Assembly: GCA_015056085.1 (NCBI GenBank)
Contig: SVHA01000005.1
Coordinates: 1 to 64,000, forward strand
Source: Clostridiales bacterium
GTDB lineage: Bacteria > Bacillota > Clostridia > Christensenellales > Aristaeellaceae
Direction of reading: 5' to 3'
DNA: 64,000 nucleotides
In this document: piece by piece, positions 51,685-60,817 of the stretch
How the letters are laid out: each line of letters opens with the position of its first letter
How positions within the stretch are numbered: the first letter of the stretch is position 1
Notes under the pieces: generated by a model
Databases searched by the model: none
Told to the model about the DNA's origin: nothing
Seen by the model: the letters and a program-made list of their open reading frames with translations, nothing else
Program-made: the position numbers and the translations under genes

Positions 51685-52839
51685 ATGAAGGCATTGATTC
51701 TCTCTGCCAACCTGGGAGGCGGACATAATGCGGCTGCAAACGCCCTGTCGGAAGCCCTCCAGGAAATGGGCGTGGAAACCCGGGTGATGGACAGCGTTGC
51801 CTTTGGCGGCGCATGGCTGAGCAAGACGTCCACCAAGGTGTATGAAGGCATGGTGCGCCATGTTCCTTCCGCCTTTGGCATGATGTATCGCTCCAGCCGC
51901 AGCATCAGCCATCACCGGGTCAAATCCCCGGTGTATGTGATGAATTCCACCTACGCCTTCCGGATGAAAAAAGTGCTCAAAAGCATGAAGCCGGACTTGA
52001 TCATCTGCACGCATATTTTTGCTTCCCAGAGCGTGACGCACCTGATTCATAACGGCGATTATCGGGGCATTCATGCAATGATTATGACGGACTACACCGT
52101 GCATCCCTTCACGGAAGATGCAGAGGTGGACGTGCTGTATATGCCCCACGAGGCGCTGTTGGATGACTGCCGCCGACGGCATCTCCCGGAAGCGACGGTG
52201 CGCTTTGCCGGCATTCCGGTGAGCCTGGCCTGCCAGCCCTGCGAGGACAAGAAAGCCGCCAAGCGGGCAGTCGGCCTTGACGAAAACGGCCAGGAAGTGC
52301 TGCTGGTGGGCGGCGCCATGGGCGCTGGCAACATCCCCGAAACGGTGGCTGCCCTTGTGCCCATTCTGGGAGAGAAGGGCCATCTCACAGTAGTGTGCGG
52401 AAACAATGAAAAACTGCGGGCAGCCGTGGCTGAAAAGGTGGCCGGAAACAAGCGTGTGACGGTCAGAGGCCGTGTGGTGCCCCTGACGGCGGCCATGGCG
52501 GCTGCTGATGTGCTGGTGACCAAGCCAGGCGGGCTGACGTCCACTGAGGCCATGACCATCGGCACGCCCATGGTGATCGTCAACCCCATTGCGGGCTGCG
52601 AGACGGACAATGCGGCCTTCTTTGAAAAGCGGGGCATGGCGCTGTGCGCCCATTCAAAGGAGGAACTGGCCACCAAGGTGGAACTGCTCCTGCAGGATGA
52701 GGACGCCCGCCAGAAAATGGTGGAAAATCAGCACAGGGAGATTCCCGCTGACAGCGCCCGGCAGATCGCCCGGGAACTGGTGGAAATGGTCTGGGAACAC
52801 AAGGGGCATCGGCCCATGGAAAAGGAACTGACGATATGA
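51685..52839 (+). CDS. Diacylglycerol glucosyltransferase-like (UgtP/MGDG synthase) GT28 enzyme
   Basis: 384 residues. The N-terminal ILSANLGGGHNAAANALSEAL is the lipid-binding loop of MGDG synthase/UgtP-type enzymes; the C-terminal half has the GT28 sugar-nucleotide site (VLLVGGAMGAG, VRGRVVPLTAAMAAADVLVTKPGGLTSTEAM). It probably adds glucose or galactose to diacylglycerol at the inner membrane face for glycolipid or lipoteichoic acid anchors. The start follows GGAAAGGATG. Its end overlaps the next gene by four bases. Confidence 0.9.
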   Translation: MKALILSANLGGGHNAAANALSEALQEMGVETRVMDSVAFGGAWLSKTSTKVYEGMVRHVPSAFGMMYRSSRSISHHRVKSPVYVMNSTYAFRMKKVLKSMKPDLIICTHIFASQSVTHLIHNGDYRGIHAMIMTDYTVHPFTEDAEVDVLYMPHEALLDDCRRRHLPEATVRFAGIPVSLACQPCEDKKAAKRAVGLDENGQEVLLVGGAMGAGNIPETVAALVPILGEKGHLTVVCGNNEKLRAAVAEKVAGNKRVTVRGRVVPLTAAMAAADVLVTKPGGLTSTEAMTIGTPMVIVNPIAGCETDNAAFFEKRGMALCAHSKEELATKVELLLQDEDARQKMVENQHREIPADSARQIARELVEMVWEHKGHRPMEKELTI

Positions 52840-53351
52840 AAGAAAAGATGGTTGTCTCCTCCGACAAACTGGTGGTGGGCCTGGCACTGGCGCTGCCGCT
52901 GCTGGCGCTGGGATTGGTGGTCTCCGGCGGCTTGCTGATTTTCGGCGGGCCCAACGGTCCGGTGACGTCGCTGATGGTGCTGATGGTGCTGGCAGGGGCG
53001 TATCTGGTGAGCATCCGCAGTTATTTCGGCACCTACACCTTTCTGCCGGCGGATGAATACCACGGCGCCCGGATTATCGTGGAAATCGGCAACAAGCGCT
53101 ATGAGGTCGCCGGTGTACCCGCTTCTGATTTCACCGTCGGGCAGACGGCGCTGGAAAAGTGGCGCCATGTGGGCCATGTGAAGGTGAAGGACAGTATGCT
53201 GCGCTTGCGCGGCGTTCCTCGCCTGGACGACGTACAGGCTTTCATCACGGCGAACTTCCCCGAAAGGAAGGAAGTCCGGGAGCAGCAGGCTGCCCGCAAA
53301 GCCGCCCAGGAGAAGGCCCTGAGCAACGCAAAGAAGAACAAAGCCCGGTGA
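52836..53351 (+). CDS. Membrane protein with PH-like domain, unknown function
   Basis: 171 residues. Two hydrophobic helices (LVVGLALALPLLALGLVVSG and TSLMVLMVLAGAYLVSI) are followed by a soluble region (GTYTFLPADEYHGARIIVEIG) that resembles bacterial PH-type membrane domains, then a basic tail. The start overlaps the glucosyltransferase stop (ATGA). TGA stop and element copy 5 are contiguous (TGACCAGGGG). Confidence 0.55.
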   Translation: MKEKMVVSSDKLVVGLALALPLLALGLVVSGGLLIFGGPNGPVTSLMVLMVLAGAYLVSIRSYFGTYTFLPADEYHGARIIVEIGNKRYEVAGVPASDFTVGQTALEKWRHVGHVKVKDSMLRLRGVPRLDDVQAFITANFPERKEVREQQAARKAAQEKALSNAKKNKAR

Positions 53352-53511
53352 CCAGGGGGTTATGCCCCCTGGACCCCCCTGTGGGGCTCCGCCCCACACC
53401 CCGGCCAAAGGGCTTTGCCCCGCACCCCACCAGAGGGCTTTGCCCTCTGGACTCCCAATCGGGGGCGCTGCCCCCGATACCCCCGCAAGGGCCATTGGCC
53501 CTTGACCCATC

Positions 53512-53550
53512 ACCCGGAAATCCCGAAGGATTTCCGGGGTGTTTTGTTTT
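53512..53550 (+). terminator. Terminator hairpin of element copy 5, left side
   Basis: CCCGGAAATCC and GGATTTCCGGG, then GTGTTTTGTTTT. Confidence 0.75.
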
Positions 53551-53819
53551 GGGGTAGTCTTATGGATTTGGCTTGTCTTTACCGAGACAACCAGGGGGCT
53601 TTCCGGTCGCCCCCTGGACCCCTTCGGCTTGCTCCCTACCGACAATCTTGAGCAAGCAACAAAGAAAAACCGTTCTTCCGACAAACAGGCTCATACTCCC
53701 TTCATCCGGAGGGAGCCCGAAGGTTTCCAAAGGGCGATCGGAAAGCCCTTTGGTCGCCCGTGAGGGCGAAACCCTCGCCTCGCAGACAAAACCTTGTCTT
53801 TACGGAAAAGTTGTGAACC

Positions 53820-54205
53820 GGCATAAAGAAAAGCCCCCTCCGGGAGGGGCTCCGCTGTCAGGCGGTGGGGGAGCCTGCGCTGCTGCGGGTATGACCTCTT
53901 GCAAGGGATAGCGCTTATTGTGTGTTCTTTCTCAGGCCTGAGAAAGAACCAAAGAGGGCCAGAGGGGGTGTCTCAATTCATCCCACCCGGAGACACCCCC
54001 TCTGGGCTCCCCCCTTTCCCCCTGTCTTGTGAGTGTTATTGAGTAGACTTACCCTCAAACGCCTCGCGGGGGAGGCCCGTTTCGGGGCTGCTCCGATGGA
54101 GTCCGTGTGCGGCGACGGAGCGCCGCACGCCGGAACTGTTGAGGAGGAACGGGTACGAAGTGTACTTCGGTTTGTTGCCGAAGCAAAGTCAATTCACAAG
54201 GGGCA
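53820..54205. repeat. Central block of the hairpin-array element (in copy 5), 386 bp
   Basis: Same architecture and orientation. The 24-bp palindrome is identical at 53925-53948. A TGTTGA change puts a stop into one reading frame that is open in the other copies, against a coding role for that frame. Confidence 0.85.
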
Positions 54206-54283
54206 GCCCGAAGGGGTCCAGGGGGCGATCGGAAAGCCCCCTGGTTGTACCGGGAAAGACAAGACCGATGCACAAGACATCTC

Positions 54284-54323
54284 CAAAAAAGAACACCCCG
54301 GAAATCCTTCAGGATTTCCGGGT
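54284..54323 (-). terminator. Terminator hairpin of element copy 5, right side
   Basis: On the minus strand CCCGGAAATCCT/AGGATTTCCGGG then GTGTTCTTTTTTG. Confidence 0.75.
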
Positions 54324-54496
54324 AATGGGTCAAGGGTCGAAGACCCTTGCGGGGTGCAGGGGCGGAGCCCCTGCCGGGGTGTGGGGCAGAGCCCCGCAAG
54401 CAGGAGTCCAGAGGGCAACGCCCTCTGGCGGGGCCCAGGGGCGGAGCCCCTGCTGGGGTGCGGGGCAACGCCCCGCCAAAGGGCAAAGCCCTTTGG

Positions 54497-55990
54497 TCAC
54501 GGCAGGGTCACAGCGGTGAGGCTGTCCTTCACCATGTAGAACACAGCCACGCCGTCAATCACCACGGCATCGTGGAAGGCATCCCAGGGGACCAGCGCCA
54601 GGGTGCGCTTGTCGCCGGAAATGTCTTCAAAAGTGAAAGTTGTGTGCGCTTCGCTGGTGATGGCGGCGTCAGCGGGCAGCTGGCCGGATACCCGCTGCAC
54701 AATCAGTTGATTGTACGCTGCCTCAAAGGCGGAAAGTTCCACTGCTTCACCGTTCCGGGTCACGCTGACGTCGTAGACCGTGCGCCCGGCGGCGTCCGTC
54801 ACCAGATCGTTGTTGGAGGCCACCTGCTCAGTGCGGGTGAACACATACTCCCGCACACCGGAAATGTCTTCCACCGTCAGGCGGGCCAGATTGCCCATGG
54901 CGGTGGTGACTGGATAGGGCGAAAGGGTGGCGGCGGGGTTGATGTTCATCAGCGACGCCAGCGCATAATGGCTGGTGGTGTAAATGCCGCCATTCCACAG
55001 GACATAATCGATGTCCTCGGTCATGGCGCTGCCCACCGTCAGAGTGAAGGTTTCTTCGGGGAAATGCTGCACGTCGTATACGCCGCTTGAGCTGACAACG
55101 CCGATGTCGCCGGCGGCCTGATGCACCGTCACCGTCAGGCGGGGAGCGGTCAGACCATACTGCGACAAGGCTTCCGGGTCGGCGGGGGCCACGTATGCCC
55201 CCAGATACAGGGAGGCAATGTGCTGGCGCAGGGTGGACAGGGCGTCGCCGTCGGCGGGGTATACATAGGGCTGTGTCAGCTGCCATTGTTCGGCGGCGTC
55301 ATCTTCAAGGATAGCGCCCTGCAATGACCATTCCCCGATGAGGGCGCCGTTTTCGCCTTCCAGGCGGATTATGTCAAACCGGGCGCTGTGCAGCACGGGC
55401 TGGGTGATTTGCATAAGCAGGGACTTGTCCAGCAGGAACAGCTCAGCCGTGCCTTTTTCCATGGCGTGCAGGCGCTGATCGCCGTCCACGGTCATGTACA
55501 GCCACGGCTCGTCGGCATAGGGCATTGCGCCGCCGATGCGCAGGGTGAGGCTGCCGCCGTCCGCATAGGAGACGGTTACGATGCTGCGGGGGGTGTCCAG
55601 CCCGAAATCAGAAAGGGGCTGATAATCAGCGGGATTGTCCGTCAGTACGGCCTGAGAGGACAGGGCGGACGTCACCTGCAAAAGCAGGGCTGCCGTGGCG
55701 TCATCCACGGGGGTGTTGGGCTGATCTTCCAGCGTCAGCACGCCGGGGGTCAGTTGTTCCACGCACCAGCCAGTACCGGCGGGGTGGGTGACACGGATGG
55801 ACAGCACATCGGAGGCGGGACGGGCGGACAGCACCGCCTTTTCATACTGGAAAACGGCGACGATCTCTTCTTTTTTGAGGCTGGTGATGACCAGCGCTGC
55901 CAGCACGCAGGCCAGCAGGACAAGGGCGATCACCGGAAGCAGCCACCGGGGGCGGTGGGAAGGGGTCTTGCGGCGCACATCCTGCATCAT
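54497..55990 (-). CDS. DUF4340 domain protein of the Gld-type ABC operon
   Basis: 497 residues. One N-terminal membrane helix (WLLPVIALVLLACVLAALVI) is followed by repeated extracytoplasmic DUF4340-like units (LSDFGLDTPRSIVTVSYADG, LSQYGLTAPRLTVTVHQA). The family usually accompanies GldG-type proteins. The start ATGATG overlaps the end of the GldG-like gene at 55990, so it is coupled to it. Last gene of a four-gene operon; its TGA stop is at the boundary of element copy 5. Confidence 0.75.
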   Translation of the reverse strand: MMQDVRRKTPSHRPRWLLPVIALVLLACVLAALVITSLKKEEIVAVFQYEKAVLSARPASDVLSIRVTHPAGTGWCVEQLTPGVLTLEDQPNTPVDDATAALLLQVTSALSSQAVLTDNPADYQPLSDFGLDTPRSIVTVSYADGGSLTLRIGGAMPYADEPWLYMTVDGDQRLHAMEKGTAELFLLDKSLLMQITQPVLHSARFDIIRLEGENGALIGEWSLQGAILEDDAAEQWQLTQPYVYPADGDALSTLRQHIASLYLGAYVAPADPEALSQYGLTAPRLTVTVHQAAGDIGVVSSSGVYDVQHFPEETFTLTVGSAMTEDIDYVLWNGGIYTTSHYALASLMNINPAATLSPYPVTTAMGNLARLTVEDISGVREYVFTRTEQVASNNDLVTDAAGRTVYDVSVTRNGEAVELSAFEAAYNQLIVQRVSGQLPADAAITSEAHTTFTFEDISGDKRTLALVPWDAFHDAVVIDGVAVFYMVKDSLTAVTLP

Positions 55991-57453
55991 CAGCGGTGCC
56001 TCCTGGGAAGGAGAACGATCAGCGCCGCAGCCAGTACCGTCAGGGGCAGGAACACCAGCAGCAGGCTGCCGGGAACGGCAGATTCCACGGAAAGCTGGGG
56101 CCGGAAGGCGGGTTTGGCGACGATGTTCAGGTCAGTGGGGGCAAGGCCCAGCAGGAATTCCATACTTCGCAGGATGAAGGCGTGGGCGTCTGTCATGCTG
56201 TGAACCTGGGAGGAGGTCATCAGCGGCGAGGAGCCCACCACCATCGCCCGGGACAGTTCACCGGCAGAGGTGATGCGCCGGGCTTCCAGCGCCAGGGCAA
56301 AGGGCCCGGCGGGGGAGTCTTCCTGGCGGGCCAGGGACAGGCTGGCGCCGCTGGGCTGATAGAGATAGGAAGCGTTGCCGGAGGACAGGATGGGCGTGAC
56401 AATCAGCCCGCCATCGGTGTCCTGGGGGACGAGGAAGGCCCGGGGGGCCGTCATGAGCAGCACGTCAGCGCCGCGGGTGATCAGGTCCTGGGTCACTTCG
56501 CCCATGAGCATGGTGGGGATGATCTGCTGGCGGTTGTTGTTGAAATAGGTGTCGGGCTCTTCCTGCCCGGCAATGACCATGCCCTTAACGGGCTCAAAGC
56601 CGTAGGAGCGCATCAGGGACAGGTAGTTGGGCATATCTTCGAAGGGGTCGGAGTAATCGCAGACCATCAGCAGGCTGCCGCCGGCGGAAACGAAGGCCTG
56701 CACCTGCTTAAGTTCCGCATCGGACAAATCCAGCACCGGGGCGAGGAACACCAGCAGGTCGCCGGGGGTCAGTTCCATGGAGGAAAGCCGGGCGAAGGTC
56801 ACATCGTAGTGATTGGCCGTAAGCAGTTCCGTCAGGGGAGCAGCGGTTTCTTCATCCAGTTCGCCGTGGCCCTGAGTGAAAAGCACCCGGGGGATGGATT
56901 CCTTGGTGACAAAGGTCAGCGCCGAGGTGATTTCCTGCTCGTAGGTGTATCCGGCGATCTCGTACACGCCCTGCTCGTAATTCAGGGAGATGCCGATGAA
57001 ATCCGCCGGGGAGAGCACCTTCCAGCGGTCGGTGGTGGGGCAGTGGACGATGAGGCTGTCGTTGGCGACAGTTTGGGTGTCATCGGAAAAGCGGGTCAGC
57101 AGGCCGGGATTGAGGGCCACGTCCGTCTGCTCCCAGGTGATCAGGTCAGACGCAGCGGCGTAGCGGTCCAGCAGTTCCATCAGGGGCAGGTCCTCATTGC
57201 CCTGAGTGAACAGGGCATAGATGTGCACCGGGTAGGGGAGGGTTTCCAGCACGTCGAGGGTGGCCTGGCTCTGGGTGGTCAGGCCGTTGAAGGAATAATC
57301 CACCCGCCAGCCGTTTTCCTTCTCCAGATGGGTGAACAAAAGGTTGAAGCCCACCATCAGCGCCAGCAGGACAATCAGCAAAAGGGCGGACAGGCTGCCG
57401 TAGCGGAAGCGGGGGCGGCGCCAGAGGGGCGTCTTGCGAGGCTTGTCTGTCAT
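55990..57453 (-). CDS. GldG-like ABC transport auxiliary protein
   Basis: 487 residues. N-terminal helix (LSALLLIVLLALMVGFNLLF), a long extracytoplasmic domain (YSFNGLTTQSQATLDVLETL, RVLFTQGHGELDEETAAPL, PGDLLVFLAPVLDLSDAEL) and a C-terminal helix (GSLLLVFLPLTVLAAALIVL). This is the GldG/ABC_transp_aux layout. ATG 57453 follows GGGGAGG. It sits between the GldF-like permease and the DUF4340 gene. Confidence 0.85.
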   Translation of the reverse strand: MTDKPRKTPLWRRPRFRYGSLSALLLIVLLALMVGFNLLFTHLEKENGWRVDYSFNGLTTQSQATLDVLETLPYPVHIYALFTQGNEDLPLMELLDRYAAASDLITWEQTDVALNPGLLTRFSDDTQTVANDSLIVHCPTTDRWKVLSPADFIGISLNYEQGVYEIAGYTYEQEITSALTFVTKESIPRVLFTQGHGELDEETAAPLTELLTANHYDVTFARLSSMELTPGDLLVFLAPVLDLSDAELKQVQAFVSAGGSLLMVCDYSDPFEDMPNYLSLMRSYGFEPVKGMVIAGQEEPDTYFNNNRQQIIPTMLMGEVTQDLITRGADVLLMTAPRAFLVPQDTDGGLIVTPILSSGNASYLYQPSGASLSLARQEDSPAGPFALALEARRITSAGELSRAMVVGSSPLMTSSQVHSMTDAHAFILRSMEFLLGLAPTDLNIVAKPAFRPQLSVESAVPGSLLLVFLPLTVLAAALIVLLPRRHR

Positions 57454-57457
57454 GGCG

Positions 57458-58168
57458 TCAACCTCCCCGGTAGCGCCGGGCGTCCAGCGCATGAATGGTC
57501 AGCAGCAGGCAGGCGATGACGAAGGTCACGTCAAAGCCGATGCTGGCAAAGGACAACTGGCCCATCAGGAAGGGCTCCTGGCGGGTGTAGAGGCTCAAAA
57601 ACGACATGACGCCGGAAAGCCAGGGCAACTGCACCGCCGTGGCGAGGATGTCCAGCATCCACAGGGCGAAATTGACGCCGAAGGCCAGCACCACCGCGGT
57701 GACCTGATTGCCCGCATAGCCGGACACGCACAAATCGAGGGCGATGAAAGCGCAGCCCTGCAGGATAAAGCCCAGATAGCCCACCAGCATTTCGCCGGGA
57801 TACACAGCGCCGTACAGGGCGATGACGCCCACAAACAGCATCGTCAAAAGAGTAGTGAGGAGCATCACGGCGACGGCGGCGAAATACTTGCCCAGAACCA
57901 CGCCCGTCAGGGAGACGGGGCTGGTCAGCAGCAACTGATCGGTGCGCTTTTGCTTTTCTTCCGCCAGCAGTCGCATGGTGAGGATGGGGCACAGAAGCAT
58001 CCACAGATAGCCCATCTGCCCCAGGAAAGTGAGATAATCAGAGGAGCGCTGCTGGAGAATCTGCAGATAGAACATCACAGACGCCAGTGTCAGATACACC
58101 CCCATGAAGGCATAGCCCACAGGGGTGTAAAAATAGCTTTGCAGTTCACGTTTCCAGATGGAAAACAA
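57458..58168 (-). CDS. GldF-like ABC-2 permease
   Basis: 236 residues with six hydrophobic segments and the ABC-2 motif MRLLAEEKQKRTDQLLLTSPV characteristic of GldF/NosY-type permeases. A TTG start at 58168 is chosen: AGGTGA lies a few bases upstream and the peptide begins MFSIWKRELQSYF. It follows the ATPase gene with a gap of only 15 bases. The exported molecule is unknown in non-gliding Firmicutes. Confidence 0.85.
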   Translation of the reverse strand: MFSIWKRELQSYFYTPVGYAFMGVYLTLASVMFYLQILQQRSSDYLTFLGQMGYLWMLLCPILTMRLLAEEKQKRTDQLLLTSPVSLTGVVLGKYFAAVAVMLLTTLLTMLFVGVIALYGAVYPGEMLVGYLGFILQGCAFIALDLCVSGYAGNQVTAVVLAFGVNFALWMLDILATAVQLPWLSGVMSFLSLYTRQEPFLMGQLSFASIGFDVTFVIACLLLTIHALDARRYRGG

Positions 58169-58183
58169 GAGATCACCTGCCTG

Positions 58184-59137
58184 TCAGTTATCAGAAACGG
58201 CGTCTTCCGCCGTGGCCCGCAGGAATGCGGCCTCCAGGGAATCCTGCCGGGATTGGAGGGAGAGAAGGGGAGCGTCCAGCCCGCAGAGCAGCCGGAACAG
58301 TTCCTGCTGGGGCGCCTTGCCGCCGGAAGCATCACATTCCAGCAAGACGTCCGTGGCGCCATCCTTGAGGGCGCCCATGGTTTTGACCCGGCGCACACAG
58401 GGCAGGGAGCGCAGGGCGGGCAGCAGCTTCCCGGCGGGCAGGGCAATCACGGCACGCAGATGCACAGTTTCCCGCTCGCCGGTCATTTCTTCCAGGCTGC
58501 ACTGGCGGATGACCTTGCCCTGATGCAGCAGCACCACCCGGTGGCACAATTGCTGGATTTCCGGCAGCAGGTGGGAGGAGAAAATCACGGCGTGCTTTTC
58601 TCCCAGCGTGCGGATGAGTTCCCGGATTTCCACCACCTGCCGGGGGTCGAGGCCCACGGTGGGCTCGTCCAGCACAATCACCGGCGGATTGCCGCATAAT
58701 GCTTGGGCAATACCCACCCGCTGGCGGTAGCCCTTCGACAGATGCCCGATGACCCGCTGGCGTACTTCTTTGAGGCCGCACAGGGCAATCAGTTCGTCCA
58801 GATGGGCGGCGGTATCCGCCCGCCGGACGCCCTTGAGGCCGCAGACAAACCGCAGATAGCCATCCACCGTCATTTCATCATAGAGAGGCGGCTTTTCCGG
58901 CAGATAGCCGATGAGCTGCTTGCATGGACGGGGCTTTTCCAGCATGTCCATGCCGTCCACCAGCACCTTGCCGGAGGTGGGGGGCATATACCCGGTGAGG
59001 ATATTCAGCGCGGTGGTTTTGCCTGCGCCGTTCTGGCCCAGCAGTCCCACAATCTGCCCCCGGGATGCGGTGAAGGACAGATCCTGCAAAGCCTGCGTCT
59101 GGCCGTATTTCTTCGTCACTTGACATAGTTCAATCAT
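58184..59137 (-). CDS. GldA-like ABC ATPase
   Basis: 317 residues with Walker A GQNGAGKTT (about 38-46), signature HLSKGYRQRVGIAQAL, Walker B PPVIVLDEPTVGLDP and the H-loop IFSSHLL. The C-terminal about 90 residues are extra to the ATPase core. ATG 59137 follows AGGAGG by 6 bases; the in-frame extension upstream overlaps the promoter region. First gene of the operon. Confidence 0.9.
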   Translation of the reverse strand: MIELCQVTKKYGQTQALQDLSFTASRGQIVGLLGQNGAGKTTALNILTGYMPPTSGKVLVDGMDMLEKPRPCKQLIGYLPEKPPLYDEMTVDGYLRFVCGLKGVRRADTAAHLDELIALCGLKEVRQRVIGHLSKGYRQRVGIAQALCGNPPVIVLDEPTVGLDPRQVVEIRELIRTLGEKHAVIFSSHLLPEIQQLCHRVVLLHQGKVIRQCSLEEMTGERETVHLRAVIALPAGKLLPALRSLPCVRRVKTMGALKDGATDVLLECDASGGKAPQQELFRLLCGLDAPLLSLQSRQDSLEAAFLRATAEDAVSDN

Positions 59138-59170
59138 TGAATGCCTCCTGGGCAAAAAACTACCGCTTCT

Positions 59171-59198
59171 ATTATAGCAGACAATTCCCGTTTGTGCA
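59171..59198 (-). promoter_or_regulatory. Promoter of the Gld-type operon
   Basis: TGCACA, 16-base spacer, TATAAT on the minus strand. Confidence 0.6.
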
Positions 59199-59246
59199 TG
59201 AACAAAGTGTAAATCTGCGAAATTTTCAGGAGGGTAGTGGATGGAT

Positions 59247-59279
59247 GTATACAGAAACTTCAGGAAAAACAGTATACAG
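59247..59279. promoter_or_regulatory. Direct repeat of GTATACAG upstream of the importer promoter
   Basis: GTATACAG occurs at 59247-59254 and 59272-59279, 25 bases apart, ending 22 bases before the -35 box of the importer. Each contains the palindrome GTATAC. This is a plausible activator or repressor site. Confidence 0.4.
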
Positions 59280-59301
59280 GAAAAATTCCGACAGGTAGAT
59301 A

Positions 59302-59330
59302 TTGACAAATGGCAGCAAAGGGCATATAAT
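59302..59330 (+). promoter_or_regulatory. Consensus promoter of the sugar importer operon
   Basis: TTGACA, 17-base spacer, TATAAT; leader of about 100 bases. Confidence 0.9.
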
Positions 59331-59439
59331 TCAAGTTGAAAAGGTTGAAGTTGTACCAGATATACCATCCATTCTGGAAACATCAACCTCATCAGATCCG
59401 TTTCAATATGTTCCCCGCAAAGAAAGGAAGGTTGCCTGC

Positions 59440-60744
59440 ATGAAAAAGTTCGTTGCGTTGCTCCTGGCCGTTCTCATGATGGTGCCCATGGTGTCTGCCC
59501 TGGCCGCTTCTGAGTACGATGTGACCGAGCCCATCACCATCACCTGGTGGCATGCTCACGAAGATCAGCTCACCGAGTACCTGAACTACATGGTGGACAA
59601 GTTCAACACCGAGAATGAATTTGGCATCACCGTCAATCCCGTGTACATCGGCTCCTACGCCGAAATCAACACCCAGTTCATCGCTGCTGCGTCCACCGAC
59701 ACGGGCGTGGTGCCTGCGCTGGTCACCTGCAACACCTCCTATCCCGCTTCCTACGGCGCTGACGGCCTGTGCGAAGTGCTGGATCCCTACATTGATGCGT
59801 ATGACTACGACATCGAAGACTTCGGCGAAGGCCTGATCGCCTCCACCAGCTTCGACGACGAGCAGATCGCTCTGCCCTACCTGATCTCCACCCAGGTGAT
59901 GTACTACAACAAGACCGCTGCTGAGACGGAAGACATCACCATGCCCAAGACCTTCGACGAAATCGAAGCGTTCCTGGAGAAGGCCACCATCAAGGACGAA
60001 AAGGGCAATACCATCCGTTACGGCACCGTGTTCGGCGGCTGGGACTACTGGTATCATGAAATGCTGTACAAGAACAACGGCTGCCAGATCGTTCTGGAAG
60101 ACGGCACCACTGACGTCAACAACGAAGCCGCCATTTACATCACCACCAAGGTGAAGGAATGGATCGACAAGGGCTACGCTTACTACGCCTACGGCACTGG
60201 CGCTTCTTCCAACATGCGTCAGCTGTTCTGGGACGGCGGCGCCTTCAGCGTGTTCCACACCTCTTCCCTGTATGATACCTACGTGACCAACGTGGCTGCT
60301 TCCGCCAACCCCTTCGAAGTGGGTATGTGCTGGCTGCCCGGCGGCAACGACGGCGAGACCTTCAAGTCCGAGGTCGGCGGCTCCGCCATCCTGATCCCCG
60401 CCAAGGCTTCTCAGGCTGAAAAGAATGCGGCCTGGCAGTTCCTGATGTTCATGACCAGCCCCGAGATCAACCTCTACTGGGCTGACAAGACCGGCTACTT
60501 CCCCACCCGCGCCAGCGTGCAGGATACTCCCGAATATGCGGATTACCTGTCCCGCAAGCCCGCGATGGCTGACATCGTGGCCATGGCCAAGTGGATCAAT
60601 CCTCGCAACCAGAATCCTGCTTACGACGCCTGCGGCACCCTGTGGCGTCATGCCCTGGCCGAGATCTTCAACGAAGGCGCTCCTGTTGAGGAAACTCTGA
60701 ACGACCTGGCTGTTGAAATCCAGGAAACCCTCGACGATCAGTAA
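59440..60744 (+). CDS. Extracellular sugar-binding protein of an ABC importer (family 1)
   Basis: 434 residues. A signal peptide (MKKFVALLLAVLMMVPMVSA) is followed by a family 1 solute-binding domain (ITITWWHAHEDQLTEYLNYMV, FKSEVGGSAILIPAKASQAE, AAWQFLMFMTSPE), similar to UgpB/MalE-type proteins that deliver oligosaccharides or glycerol-phosphate sugars. There is no lipobox cysteine (SALAASEYD), which is odd for a Gram-positive binding protein. ATG 59440 follows AGAAAGGAAGG. A hairpin after the gene may raise its mRNA level relative to the permeases. Confidence 0.93.
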   Translation: MKKFVALLLAVLMMVPMVSALAASEYDVTEPITITWWHAHEDQLTEYLNYMVDKFNTENEFGITVNPVYIGSYAEINTQFIAAASTDTGVVPALVTCNTSYPASYGADGLCEVLDPYIDAYDYDIEDFGEGLIASTSFDDEQIALPYLISTQVMYYNKTAAETEDITMPKTFDEIEAFLEKATIKDEKGNTIRYGTVFGGWDYWYHEMLYKNNGCQIVLEDGTTDVNNEAAIYITTKVKEWIDKGYAYYAYGTGASSNMRQLFWDGGAFSVFHTSSLYDTYVTNVAASANPFEVGMCWLPGGNDGETFKSEVGGSAILIPAKASQAEKNAAWQFLMFMTSPEINLYWADKTGYFPTRASVQDTPEYADYLSRKPAMADIVAMAKWINPRNQNPAYDACGTLWRHALAEIFNEGAPVEETLNDLAVEIQETLDDQ

Positions 60745-60758
60745 CAGATATCGTTTCA

Positions 60759-60790
60759 TCAGGGGGGGAGAATTCTTTCTCCTCCCCTGA
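60759..60790 (+). promoter_or_regulatory. Intercistronic hairpin after the binding-protein gene
   Basis: TCAGGGG-GGAGAA and TTCTCC-CCCCTGA pair around a 4-base loop without a T run, typical of an mRNA-stabilising hairpin that favours the binding-protein transcript. Confidence 0.65.
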
Positions 60791-60817
60791 ACTTGTAAAT
60801 GGGGTTGAAGAAAAGTG

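Larger units (their letters stand above)
53352..54496. repeat. GC-rich hairpin-array element, copy 5
   Basis: Between convergent PH-like and DUF4340 genes. Order: a hairpin chain starting CCAGGGGG-TTAT-GCCCCCTGG, terminator (53512-53550), GGTCGC module (about 53590, one base different from GATCGC), module with AAAGGGC stem (about 53732), GCCC-GTGA-GGGC hairpin, central block (53820-54205), module (about 54226), reverse terminator (54284-54323), reverse hairpin chain to the TGA of the DUF4340 gene (TGACCAAAGG on the minus strand). Confidence 0.85.

Noticed and set aside
59241-59339. A 32-codon ORF (starting MDVYRNFRKNS) with an AGGAGGG site upstream of the sugar importer
   Set aside because: It covers the importer promoter and its last codons are the promoter itself (-35 and -10), so the ORF is more likely incidental; not listed as a gene.
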